NCBI GenBank assembly: GCA_023386235.1
Contig: JAEWKC010000007.1
Span: 13,223 to 77,222 of the forward strand
Length of the DNA stretch: 64,000 nt
Direction: 5' to 3'
From: Bacteroidota bacterium
Lineage (GTDB): Bacteria > Bacteroidota > Bacteroidia > Chitinophagales > Chitinophagaceae
The translations under genes and the position numbers were made by a program. This document shows, piece by piece, positions 43,348 through 52,035 of this stretch. Within the stretch, counting starts at the first letter, position 1; each line of letters opens with the position of its first letter. The notes beneath the pieces were generated by a model. That model worked only from the letters and a program-made list of their open reading frames with translations, ran no database searches and had not been told where the DNA came from.

Positions 43348-43355
43348 CAAATGTA
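43348..43355 (-). promoter_or_regulatory. candidate -7 promoter element of the riboswitch-receptor unit
   Basis: On the minus strand TACATTTG matches TAnnTTTG exactly, placing the transcript start at the beginning of the riboswitch. Confidence 0.6.
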
Positions 43356-43365
43356 GGATAAAAAG

Positions 43366-44427
43366 CTATCTGCTCAAAATCTTTTGAAAGCGTTTTACAT
43401 CTGCCAGTATTTCTATTTCTTTTTTGTATAATAAATGATGTGTTAACTGGTAGGCGAAATAGGGAGCCAGTGAGCAGCCTTTACTACCCATACCATTTAA
43501 TATACCAATGGAATCATAAGCAGGATGCAGTCCTACAAATGGCCTGCGCTCTACATTTGCCGGCCTTACAGAGGCAACATGATCTTTGATTTCATACGGA
43601 ATTTTTAACCAGTGATTTAAATGGTTTTGTAAAGTGATCCTGAATAAATCGGTTGGCTTATCATCATGATAGCTCCATTGATAATTGGAGCCAACCCAAA
43701 ACAAATCCTTTTGCCGCAAAGGAACTATGGTGTATCCCATTTTATAAATATGCCTGTCAGATAAGCCCGGAATATGTACAATCAAAGCTTCTCCTTTATT
43801 TAATGCAAACGGCAATTGGCTGAAATGCCGGTTCTGTAAGCCTTCCACACCATCGCAGCATATAATTTTTTTTGCTTCAATATTTTTATACACAATTTTA
43901 TCTGCGTGTATTTCACATGCATCCCAATTAAATCTTTCTTCCAATAAATTTTTTTTAGAATCTAAATAATGCCTGTAAGACTGTAACAACTCCCAAAGCG
44001 CTACATTGTAGGCTGTATTTATTTCTCCAATTTTAAAAGGAAAATTAAAGTATTGTTTTATCTCTTCTGCGTTATTGGCAAATGCAATATAATCGGCACT
44101 TTCATCTACTCTCTTTTGAAAGGCTTCAAGCATTTGCACCGTGGGAACGAAATCTAAGATAGATACTTTTTTTATTATATTCTCTATAGCTAGATCATCA
44201 GAAATTTGCGTGTACGCTTTTACAGCGAAAGGCATAATATCGTCTATCATCCAGGTTTTCACAACTCTTCTTCCCGTAACCGGATTAATAACGCCACTCG
44301 CCACACGCGAAGCTGTATAAGGTTTTGCTTCATCTATTACCAATACCGACGCTCCTTCCTGCATTAAAAAATAAGAAAGAAACGTTCCGCTTACTCCCTG
44401 CCCTAATACAATATAATCTACTTGCAT
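43366..44427 (-). CDS. FAD-dependent oxidoreductase (DAO superfamily)
   Basis: 353 residues. N-terminal Rossmann motif 'YIVLGQGVSGTFLSYFLMQEG' and 'GVINPVTGRR' follow the D-amino-acid oxidase pattern. 'RPANVERRPFVG' and 'GILNGMGSKGCSLAPYFA' form the second FAD-contact region. Substrate unknown; it is related to glycine oxidase/MnmC-type enzymes. It lies upstream of the TPP riboswitch unit, but the riboswitch promoter starts after it, so a link with thiamine (ThiO) is not supported. Confidence 0.82.
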   Translation of the reverse strand: MQVDYIVLGQGVSGTFLSYFLMQEGASVLVIDEAKPYTASRVASGVINPVTGRRVVKTWMIDDIMPFAVKAYTQISDDLAIENIIKKVSILDFVPTVQMLEAFQKRVDESADYIAFANNAEEIKQYFNFPFKIGEINTAYNVALWELLQSYRHYLDSKKNLLEERFNWDACEIHADKIVYKNIEAKKIICCDGVEGLQNRHFSQLPFALNKGEALIVHIPGLSDRHIYKMGYTIVPLRQKDLFWVGSNYQWSYHDDKPTDLFRITLQNHLNHWLKIPYEIKDHVASVRPANVERRPFVGLHPAYDSIGILNGMGSKGCSLAPYFAYQLTHHLLYKKEIEILADVKRFQKILSR

Positions 44428-44460
44428 ACGCTATTTATTTTCAAACATATCCATTATAAA

Positions 44461-44487
44461 AAACGAGTGAATGGTCACTCGTTTTTT
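44461..44487. terminator. bidirectional-type terminator after the glucanotransferase
   Basis: AAACGAGTGA-ATGG-TCACTCGTTT with A/T runs on both sides, at the 3' end of the glucanotransferase. Confidence 0.85.
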
Positions 44488-46445
44488 TATCTTTTAGCCG
44501 TTGTAATCATTTGCTGCAATTTTTTGTTGAAAGCCTCGGACTGCATTAAATCTTCTATGGCTATATGCGATCTGTAACGCCAGTAGTGATCAGGGTTTTC
44601 AGGATGGTTAATTCTTTCCGCCTCTGCATCATTCAAGCGTATACTTTCATCCATTCCTAATAAATCCTGCAAAATAAAAATGCTCCACATAGCCCATGAA
44701 TGCAAATGCAAATTAATAATGGATTCTACCAGCCAACCTTTACATTCTTCCGGAGCCACCGTGTTAATCTGAATTTGTGTATCTACAAAACGTTGTTTTT
44801 TGGCCATGTCTATTTCTTTCCACCAACCTCTAATGGTACTGGTATCATGCGTAGAAGGTGATACTACAGACAAATAAGGCGCATGTAATGGATTTTCAAA
44901 TTCGATGTTTTGTTGTTTAGGCATTCTCTGTATTTCCAGGCTCAATAATTGCAGATTTTGCATTACTTCTTTAACACAACCCGGCACCAAGCCTAAATCT
45001 TCGCCACATATCAGCATGCCGGACGCATCTTTAATAGCAGGAAGTTTTTGATACGCCAATTGCTTCCACATCTCATCCTGGCGATGAAAGAAGTAGTCAT
45101 TATACAACCGGTTCAATATTGATTTGGTATCTTCGTCCAATACTTTGTAAGACACGGTATTGTGCATATTGAACCTTAGATGAAAACTATCGTAGTGTTC
45201 TGTTTGAATGAGAACAACATTAGCTATAAGACCATACAGCCTTTCTGTAAGCCATTTGTTATGGGGTGTATCTTCAATCTCATCAAAATATGCTTTAATT
45301 TTTCTTTGAGTTGAAAAGGCATCTTTTAGTTTCAACGAGCCGTCTTCTCTTTTTTCTGTAAAGTCATTTTTAATAAAATCAGCTTCAGAACCAAATAATT
45401 CCTGCAGCACATGATCGTTTATATAAGGCTCCATTAGTCTTTCAGTAGAGACATTGATACCGTACAATTCATTTAAATGTACGGGTATGGCCGGCTCAAA
45501 GTGCCCTAAAATACCCTGAACAGCCTCGTAAGGGATACTCCATATTCTGAAAAAACCAAGTATATGATCTATGCGTATAACATCGAAATATTCGCTCATT
45601 TTACGTAAACGTTCCCGCCACCATGCATAATTCTGAGCACGCATCACCTCCCAATTGTAAGTTGGAAACGTCCAGTTCTGGCCGCTTACCGCAAAATCAT
45701 CCGGAGGCGCGCCGGCCTGCATATCCATATTGAATAATTCAGGATATTGCCAGGCATCTACGCTGCGGCGATACACGCCAATAGCAATATCTCCTTTTAA
45801 AACCACGCTGTTTTTATGCGCATATTCAACGGCATCCTTTAATTGCATATGCAAATGAAATTGCACAAAATTATGTAGGTTTACTGCGTCTTCATTTTCT
45901 CGAAAACATTGTTCTGCCTTACTTTCATCATACGCTGCAAAGTCTTCCCACTTTGTAAAATCGGGTGTTTTATATTTATCTCTCAGAAAACAATATACTG
46001 AATATGGAAGCAGCCAATGCCTATTGTTATCAATAAATGTCTGGTATGCATCTGTGGCAAAAGTTTCTGTTTTCAGCAAAGAATATAGCTCGGCGAGCGC
46101 CTGCCATTTTGTACTGTTTACCGCTTCGTAATCAATCTCTGGCAAGGCATTCAACTCAAGCCTTTTTGCTTCAAATTTTTCTAATAAAGAAGCATACTTT
46201 TTACCCGCCACTGCAGGCAAATGAATGTACATGGGATGAAGCGCATAAATAGAAACAGCCTCGTAAGGATATGAATCTTTCCAGTCTTTATGAGCAGTAG
46301 TATCGTTTACAGGCAATACCTGTATCAATTTTATACCCGTTTTTTTTGCCCAGTCTGTATATTTTTTTACATCGTTAAACTCTCCTACTCCGAAACCTTC
46401 ATGAGAGCGTAAGCTAAAGATGGGTGAGATAACACCAGCCCCTCT
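44487..46445 (-). CDS. malQ: 4-alpha-glucanotransferase GH77 part, separated from its CBM20 part by a TGA
   Basis: Open from the codon after the TGA at 46446-46448 to 44487, about 652 residues, beginning 'RGAGVISPIFSLRSHEGFGVGEF', the normal GH77 opening. The only in-frame start-like codon near the beginning is TTG at 46326-46328. Catalytic residues are present: nucleophile Asp in 'VIRIDHILGFFRIW', acid/base Glu in 'LICGEDLGLVP', third Asp in 'PSTHDTSTIRGWW'. The enzyme transfers maltosyl or glucan units in glycogen/maltose metabolism. It is in the same frame as the CBM20 part, so the full gene once encoded one DPE2-like protein of about 972 residues. Confidence 0.85.
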   Translation of the reverse strand, partial: RGAGVISPIFSLRSHEGFGVGEFNDVKKYTDWAKKTGIKLIQVLPVNDTTAHKDWKDSYPYEAVSIYALHPMYIHLPAVAGKKYASLLEKFEAKRLELNALPEIDYEAVNSTKWQALAELYSLLKTETFATDAYQTFIDNNRHWLLPYSVYCFLRDKYKTPDFTKWEDFAAYDESKAEQCFRENEDAVNLHNFVQFHLHMQLKDAVEYAHKNSVVLKGDIAIGVYRRSVDAWQYPELFNMDMQAGAPPDDFAVSGQNWTFPTYNWEVMRAQNYAWWRERLRKMSEYFDVIRIDHILGFFRIWSIPYEAVQGILGHFEPAIPVHLNELYGINVSTERLMEPYINDHVLQELFGSEADFIKNDFTEKREDGSLKLKDAFSTQRKIKAYFDEIEDTPHNKWLTERLYGLIANVVLIQTEHYDSFHLRFNMHNTVSYKVLDEDTKSILNRLYNDYFFHRQDEMWKQLAYQKLPAIKDASGMLICGEDLGLVPGCVKEVMQNLQLLSLEIQRMPKQQNIEFENPLHAPYLSVVSPSTHDTSTIRGWWKEIDMAKKQRFVDTQIQINTVAPEECKGWLVESIINLHLHSWAMWSIFILQDLLGMDESIRLNDAEAERINHPENPDHYWRYRSHIAIEDLMQSEAFNKKLQQMITTAKR

Positions 46446-47405
46446 TCATGCGTTTTCCTGAAGATTGATTAATCCTTCATTTACAAATACCCGGGTATTT
46501 TTTTCGGCCGGAATACTGCAAATTCTATTTTCGTAAGCTTCAAGCGTTGTCAACTTTTTAGCTTCCTTATCCCACAAGCCAAATTTATATTCTACAGGAA
46601 ATGCAGTTTTGGAAAGGTCTATTTCAATTTGCCAGTTGCCATTCCCCAGCGGATAAAGCGGCAGGGCTTTTTTTACTTCCCACTCTCCCAGTTTTTTATC
46701 GCTGCCCAGCAAACATACAATCTGATTGCTTTTTACAGCAGGCGCTTTTATAGTAAATACATGCGAAGCGTTTTTAACTTTTTTAATGGCCGCATCATTA
46801 TTTAAAAGTACATTAAAAGGTTTGGTCTCAAAAAGTCCTACAGGGAAACCGGAGAAACTCCAAAAGTCTGACACATATACTTTTTTACCGGCGGCTTCTG
46901 TAAGGCCAATGTTTTTGTTAGAAAGACCTTCTTCTACAATACTGCCATCGGCATTCTTTACAAAATAACGGTAGCTGATAGTGTGAGGAATAGTATTTAC
47001 ATCAAAGTCAATTGTTACATTCCAGGCGTTTGAATTTACATAATGCAACGGAGTTGCTTTGTGAATATCATCGTTGCCTAACTTCTCGTGGTTGCCGATA
47101 ATAAAAATCTGCTGGCCAAACTCTGTACTGAAACGCACTTCAAAAGTTGCTGTAACTATATCCTTATTATGTATAGAAGGTTTTTTTGTTACCGTTTTCT
47201 TTATAGCTTTTGTCACATCTGCAACAGTTACTTTCTTTACGGATCTGGCAGTTTTCGCGGCTGTTTTGGCTTTCGGTGTTTTTTCTTTTTGCTCATCTTT
47301 AGCAGCAGCTGTTACCGGTGTTTTTTTAGCTTTCTCAATAGAAATTTTATTTTCAGATACTGATTTATTTATATTTTCAACATCTGTGTTTTTTTTAGTC
47401 GCCAT
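46446..47405 (-). CDS. malQ: N-terminal part of the 4-alpha-glucanotransferase: Lys-rich linker plus two CBM20 domains
   Basis: 319 residues. The first 80 or so are low complexity (Lys/Thr/Ala: 'KEKTPKAKTAAKTARSVKK'). Two starch-binding CBM20 domains follow: 'TATFEVRFSTEFGQQIFIIG' to about residue 185, and 'VFTIKAPAVKSNQIVCLLGS' to about 305. It ends at a TGA directly before GH77 in the same frame. At this place related enzymes usually have Trp ('..W+GAGV..'), so TGG to TGA is the simplest explanation. Two CBM20 plus GH77 is the known DPE2 architecture. Confidence 0.85.
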   Translation of the reverse strand: MATKKNTDVENINKSVSENKISIEKAKKTPVTAAAKDEQKEKTPKAKTAAKTARSVKKVTVADVTKAIKKTVTKKPSIHNKDIVTATFEVRFSTEFGQQIFIIGNHEKLGNDDIHKATPLHYVNSNAWNVTIDFDVNTIPHTISYRYFVKNADGSIVEEGLSNKNIGLTEAAGKKVYVSDFWSFSGFPVGLFETKPFNVLLNNDAAIKKVKNASHVFTIKAPAVKSNQIVCLLGSDKKLGEWEVKKALPLYPLGNGNWQIEIDLSKTAFPVEYKFGLWDKEAKKLTTLEAYENRICSIPAEKNTRVFVNEGLINLQENA

Positions 47406-47472
47406 TTTTAGTGGATTTAATTTGCCGCAAAATTAATCAAATTCTTATTCACAAAAAAACAGGTATAAAAAA

Positions 47473-48537
47473 TTACTGTAAGGTATCGGTAATGTTAATG
47501 ATTGTTTTGGCTTCTACGGGTTCTGTATCGGTATTTACCTGACCTTCCATACTTATTTTGAGATTTCTTTTTAATACGAGGCCGGTTTTCATTCCTATTT
47601 CAATTTCACCGGTTTGCACACCGCTAAAACTGGCGCTATAGCTTTTATCTCCGCTTTGGAGTTGCGTTTTTTGCTTAATATCTGACTGTATATCCAAGAT
47701 CACATTATCGCGAAAAAAATCTTTTACGCTGTAGGTTGTCTGCACCTGTAAATCATCAGTAGTATAGTGGGTGTTCCATGTTTCACCAATGACAAGCTGG
47801 CCGGGAAGAAGGTGTGTAATGGGAAACTGCTCGTCTATTAAGAAGTTTTCATTGCCTATGTAAAGATTGTCGATCGTATTTTTTATACGTTTTGTGATAT
47901 TAGAAGTGTCTATATCTCTGATAATGCCTTTGTCGCTGATAGTAATCTCCAAGGGGGAACCGATCACATTTTGCAGACCGTTGTGCAAATTGCCGGTATT
48001 GTAAGATGCGCTGCTATCTGAATGATACCGCATTTCCACTCCCATTGTTTCGAAAGAAGTATTGAATTTATCTATAGAAAAAAGCACCGAATAGTTAGAA
48101 GAATCCAATGGCTGCACTGTGTAGCTGGCTACAAAATCTGTTTTGTTCTTATATTCTATCTGCTGGTTTTGTGCAAGAAGTGTTGTTACGGAAATGATAT
48201 TTGCTTTTTTTTGGTATACTGCATTGCTGAATTGTATATAAGGCTGTATCACTCTTCTTTCTTCTTTTTTGTTGGCAGAGGATTTAAAAAAATCTTCTGT
48301 GGCGGTACTGGTAATAAACACACTGTCCTTACCGGCGATAGATTGTAATGAATCTGCAAGTGCAGATAATGAAATCTGCGGAATAAAGCTGCTTTTTAAT
48401 ATATTTAAAGAAATATTGGCAGGCAAAGTATCGGGCAAAGGGGTTACATGAACGGTTTGTGCATAGCCCGAAAGCGCTGTGGCTACCATTAAAAATGGTA
48501 CAATTAATAAATATATATTTTTTACAGAAAATTGCAT
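47473..48537 (-). CDS. secreted protein, DUF6263-like
   Basis: 354 residues. Signal peptide ('LIVPFLMVATALSGYAQ') then a beta-rich chain. 'LLPGQLVIGETWNTHYT' and 'GVQTGEIEIGMKTGLVLKRNLKISMEG' resemble DUF6263 proteins, which are secreted Bacteroidota proteins of unknown function. It lies 67 bp upstream of the glucanotransferase gene on the same strand; no functional link is evident. Confidence 0.7.
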   Translation of the reverse strand: MQFSVKNIYLLIVPFLMVATALSGYAQTVHVTPLPDTLPANISLNILKSSFIPQISLSALADSLQSIAGKDSVFITSTATEDFFKSSANKKEERRVIQPYIQFSNAVYQKKANIISVTTLLAQNQQIEYKNKTDFVASYTVQPLDSSNYSVLFSIDKFNTSFETMGVEMRYHSDSSASYNTGNLHNGLQNVIGSPLEITISDKGIIRDIDTSNITKRIKNTIDNLYIGNENFLIDEQFPITHLLPGQLVIGETWNTHYTTDDLQVQTTYSVKDFFRDNVILDIQSDIKQKTQLQSGDKSYSASFSGVQTGEIEIGMKTGLVLKRNLKISMEGQVNTDTEPVEAKTIINITDTLQ

Positions 48538-48703
48538 GTTTTAAAAATAGCAGAGAAAAATCCGCACAAATTTAGATAAGTTTATCCGATATCGTTTATT
48601 ATTACTATTATAAATTATTCAAAAAATATAATATTATAGTAACTTATTATTAATATTTAGTTCATATAAAGCCAATAACTTCGATTATATTAATTTACTT
48701 ACA

Positions 48704-49543
48704 ATGACTCGAAGACAATTGCCTTTAGTAGTGTTGAGCGATGTGCATTTGGGCACGTATGGATGTCATGCTACGGAACTGCTGCTTTATTTAAAAAGTA
48801 TTCAACCCGAAATGCTGGTATTAAATGGCGATATTATTGACGGTTGGGCCTTTTCTAAAAGATATTTCCCGGCGGCTCACTTTGCGGTAATCAAAGAATT
48901 ATTTAAGCTGCTCTCTTTAGGTACCAAAATTATTTATCTTACCGGAAATCACGACGAATTTCTGAGAAAATACAGTGAGCTGGAAATGGGTAATCTGGTA
49001 CTATCCGATAAGTTTGTAATCAATATTGACAACAAGAAAATGTGGATTTTTCATGGCGATGTATTTGATAACACCACACAGGGAAGTGCTAAGTTTCTTG
49101 CCAAACTTGGCGGTAAAGGATATGATATGCTGATACTGATGAACAGAGCCATTAATTATTTATTAGAAATATCAGGCAGAGAAAAAGTGTCTTTTTCTAA
49201 AAAAATAAAGAATAGTGTAAAAAAAGCTATGGCTTTTATAAACGATTTTGAAGAAACGATTGCAGATTTAGCTATTGAAAAAAAATATGATTATGTAATT
49301 TGCGGACATATACATCAGCCTACCCAAAAAGAAATTGTAACCCCTAACGGAAAAGTAATATACCTTAACTCCGGCGACTGGATTGAAAACCTTACGGCTC
49401 TTGAGTACAACAACAATCAATGGAAAATATTCCAATACAACGATAACGATTTCATATTAGAAAGAGCGGTGCTGCCAAAATATCCGGGCAGTAAAAGAAT
49501 TAACTTTGAAGAGCAGGTAAGCCTCATGCATCACTTTTCATGA
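48704..49543 (+). CDS. UDP-2,3-diacylglucosamine diphosphatase-like metallophosphoesterase
   Basis: 279 residues. The calcineurin-type metal motifs are complete: 'LSDVHLGTYG' (DxH), 'LNGDIIDGW' (GDxxD), 'YLTGNHDEFL' (GNHD), 'FHGDVFD', and 'YVICGHIHQP' (GHxH). This is the COG2908 branch, which includes LpxH of lipid A synthesis; whether it is the cell's LpxH is not certain. It lies 30 bp upstream of a glycosyltransferase and may be co-transcribed. Confidence 0.85.
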   Translation: MTRRQLPLVVLSDVHLGTYGCHATELLLYLKSIQPEMLVLNGDIIDGWAFSKRYFPAAHFAVIKELFKLLSLGTKIIYLTGNHDEFLRKYSELEMGNLVLSDKFVINIDNKKMWIFHGDVFDNTTQGSAKFLAKLGGKGYDMLILMNRAINYLLEISGREKVSFSKKIKNSVKKAMAFINDFEETIADLAIEKKYDYVICGHIHQPTQKEIVTPNGKVIYLNSGDWIENLTALEYNNNQWKIFQYNDNDFILERAVLPKYPGSKRINFEEQVSLMHHFS

Positions 49544-49573
49544 TCAGAAAAATATTCAAACTAAAAGCTATAG

Positions 49574-50617
49574 ATGAAAATATTTTACGCCGTACAGGCA
49601 ACCGGAAACGGGCATATCAGCAGGGCTATGGAACTTTTGCCCTATTTAGAGAAATATGGTACCGTAGACATTTTTTTAAGTGGCAACAACAGCACGCTCA
49701 ATTTTGATTTGCCTGTTGCTTACCGCAGCAAAGGCCTTAGCTTTAAATATTCCGGCAGTGGCGGACTTAATTATTTAAAAACCGCTAAAGAAATTCTATT
49801 CTCTTCTGTGATCAAAGAAGCAAGACAATTGCCTTTAGAAAAATACGACCTGATTATTAATGATTACGAAAGCATTACTTCACTGGCGTGTAGAATCAAA
49901 AAATTAGAATCATTGCATTTTGGACATCAGGCAAGTTTTGTTTCAAAAAAAACTCCACGTCCTAAACAAAAAAATTTTATAGGCGAATCGGTGTTGAAAT
50001 ATTACGCAAGAGGCACTAAAACCGTGGGTTTGCATTTTCAGCCTTATGATAGCTTTATATTACCACCAGTTATAAAAAAAGAGATATGGAACGCGCAGCC
50101 TACAGATCAGGGCTACATCACCGTATATCTTCCCTCCTATGCCGATGAAGAATTAATAAAAATATTTTCAAGTATAAAGGATTTTAATTTTGAAATTTTT
50201 TCACGCTCCAGGAAAACACCTGAAAGCCTGGGAAATATTACTCTTTTACCCGTTTCCAAAGATGGATTCAATAAAAGTATGATTCATTGTTACGGCATTA
50301 TTACCGGCGCCGGCTTTGAAACGCCCGCAGAAGCTATTTATCTGAAGAAAAAAATATTGCTTATTCCTATAAAAGGACAATACGAGCAGTTTTGTAATGC
50401 AGAAGCGCTGGCAAGGATGGGCTATACAATCATTAATAAAATTGACAAACATTTTATTGACGGAGTATCTCAATGGCTGAATAAGCAAAAGGTGTATACC
50501 CTTAAAACCAACAATCTGCCTACAGAAATAATTGTTGAAAAAGCAATGCATATCGCATTATCAAAATACCAGCAAACAAAAGCACCAGAGATCAATACTT
50601 TCCAAGCGATAACATAA
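49574..50617 (+). CDS. glycosyltransferase-like protein (MJ1255 type)
   Basis: 347 residues. 'FYAVQATGNGHISRAMELLPYL' is the nucleotide-sugar loop of GT-B glycosyltransferases such as MurG and UGT. 'GIITGAGFETPAEAIYLKKKILLIPIKGQYEQ' (in parts) is the C-terminal donor-binding motif. The acceptor is unknown, but the LpxH-like neighbour suggests envelope lipids. The 3' end overlaps the convergent CoA-binding gene by 26 bp. Confidence 0.8.
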   Translation: MKIFYAVQATGNGHISRAMELLPYLEKYGTVDIFLSGNNSTLNFDLPVAYRSKGLSFKYSGSGGLNYLKTAKEILFSSVIKEARQLPLEKYDLIINDYESITSLACRIKKLESLHFGHQASFVSKKTPRPKQKNFIGESVLKYYARGTKTVGLHFQPYDSFILPPVIKKEIWNAQPTDQGYITVYLPSYADEELIKIFSSIKDFNFEIFSRSRKTPESLGNITLLPVSKDGFNKSMIHCYGIITGAGFETPAEAIYLKKKILLIPIKGQYEQFCNAEALARMGYTIINKIDKHFIDGVSQWLNKQKVYTLKTNNLPTEIIVEKAMHIALSKYQQTKAPEINTFQAIT

Positions 50618-50954
50618 CCAGCGTACAGCCATACACCGCTTCGGCGCCATTGTCTGTTGCAAGCTTTGCCAGTTCAGGGTTTTCAGTGCCCGGGTTAAAT
50701 ACTATTCTTTTAGCATTCAACGATAATAAATAATCGTACAACTTTCTCTGATTGGTAGGATTTACGTATAATGTAATAGTATCTAAAGCTTCTATAGGCT
50801 TATGCTCTGTAAAAAATTTCACATCGCTTACCTCATCTTCTCTCAAACCCAATGCATGCACTTCATGCCCTTTGCTCCTCAATGCCTGAATAGCTTTATA
50901 TGAGTATCTGTCAGGATTTTTAGAAGCCCCTACCACAAGTGTTTTTTTGCTCAT
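50592..50954 (-). CDS. CoA-binding protein (YccU-like)
   Basis: About 120 residues from the ATG at 50954, where the Rossmann start 'KKTLVVGASKNPDRYSYKAI' begins; an upstream start would add an unlikely Cys-rich leader. 'ALDTITLYVNPTNQRKLYDYLL' and 'RIVFNPGTENPELAKLA' match the CoA-binding family. Function of these stand-alone domains is uncertain. Confidence 0.87.
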   Translation of the reverse strand: MSKKTLVVGASKNPDRYSYKAIQALRSKGHEVHALGLREDEVSDVKFFTEHKPIEALDTITLYVNPTNQRKLYDYLLSLNAKRIVFNPGTENPELAKLATDNGAEAVYGCTLVMLSLGKY

Positions 50955-51097
50955 CTGTTCAATTTTTTCAAATATACAAAATATACATAATCTTATATTA
51001 AAATCCATAAAAGAAATATAACGCGACCCGGTTTTTAATGAATAAATTTCTTAGCTATGCTCAATTTTTTGTAGGTTTGAACATTAAACTAAAAAGA

Positions 51098-51919
51098 ATG
51101 AAAAAAATATTTGTAGGAGCAATTACGATCTTTGCTTTAAGCTGCAATAACAACACAGAAACACGCATACAATCAGACTCAACAGCCAATATCCCTACCT
51201 CTGATACCACAGTGGTAACGAATAAAAAAGAAAATAACGAAGCTGAAATCATGGCCAAAACGCAAGTGCCGGTATTGTGCTATCACAGAATTGAAAACGG
51301 AAGAAAAGATGAATATACGGTAAGCCCGGCTGCTTTTGAAGCACAAATGAAAATACTGGCCGACAGCGGTTACACTTCCGTATCGCCAGACCAGCTGCAT
51401 GACTATCTTTTATACAATGCCGCATTGCCCGAAAAGCCCGTGATGATTACGTTTGATGATTCAAGAGTGGAACATTATACTATTGCCGCACCGGTAATGG
51501 AAAAATATGGACACAGAGGAGCCTTTTTTATTATGACCATTACCTACAATAAAAAAAATTATATGACCAAGGAACAAATTGCAGAATTGGCACAAAGAGG
51601 TCATACGGTCGGACTGCACACTTGGGATCATCACATGGTAACCAAATACAATGATTCGGATTGGGTAAAACAAATTGTAGACCCTCAAAAATACCTGGCT
51701 GAAATCACCGGCAAACCTGTAAACCATTTTGCTTATCCATTCGGTATTAACGATCATACATCTGCCGTAGAGCTTGATAAATATTTTAAGCTTTCATTCA
51801 TTCTTTCTACTAAAAGAGACTCCACCATGCCTTTGCAAATGGTGCGCCGAATGATTGTGCCTTACGGCTGGACACCGCAAGGTATGCTGAAAGCCATGCA
51901 TAGTACTTTTAAATCGTAA
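51098..51919 (+). CDS. polysaccharide deacetylase lipoprotein
   Basis: About 273 residues from the ATG at 51098, which begins a lipoprotein signal (Cys15, 'FALSCNN'); an ATG at 51038 would bury it. After a Thr/Ser/Asn linker comes the NodB domain: 'PVLCYHRIENGRKDEYTVSP', catalytic and metal motif 'MITFDDSRVEHYT', and 'GHTVGLHTWDHHMVTK' with its two His. It probably de-N-acetylates envelope or matrix glycans outside the inner membrane. Confidence 0.9.
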   Translation: MKKIFVGAITIFALSCNNNTETRIQSDSTANIPTSDTTVVTNKKENNEAEIMAKTQVPVLCYHRIENGRKDEYTVSPAAFEAQMKILADSGYTSVSPDQLHDYLLYNAALPEKPVMITFDDSRVEHYTIAAPVMEKYGHRGAFFIMTITYNKKNYMTKEQIAELAQRGHTVGLHTWDHHMVTKYNDSDWVKQIVDPQKYLAEITGKPVNHFAYPFGINDHTSAVELDKYFKLSFILSTKRDSTMPLQMVRRMIVPYGWTPQGMLKAMHSTFKS

Positions 51920-51968
51920 AAGTATTTTTTAAACTAAGTTTTTAAAAAATCATTTCCGAAAATCTTCA

Positions 51969-51998
51969 GGAAAAAGCTGGAAAAAGCTGGAAAAAGCT
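51969..51998. repeat. three exact copies of a 10-bp unit
   Basis: GGAAAAAGCT is repeated three times in tandem, about 40 bases before the ABC-F start. No function assigned. Confidence 0.9.
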
Positions 51999-52035
51999 GC
52001 CGCAGTTTCGGAAGTAAAAATGCTATCTTCGCCAC

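Noticed and set aside
43366..44427. ThiO (glycine oxidase) linked to the TPP riboswitch
   Set aside because: The gene lies upstream of the riboswitch and its promoter, and its motifs fit the wider DAO group, so thiamine synthesis is not supported.
46326..46445. Independent short GH77 gene starting at the TTG near 46328
   Set aside because: The upstream 39 codons encode the conserved GH77 beginning ('SPIFSLRSHEGFGVGEF') in the same frame, so the TTG start would cut into the domain.
51969..51998. CRISPR-like repeats
   Set aside because: Units are 10 bp and directly adjacent without spacers.
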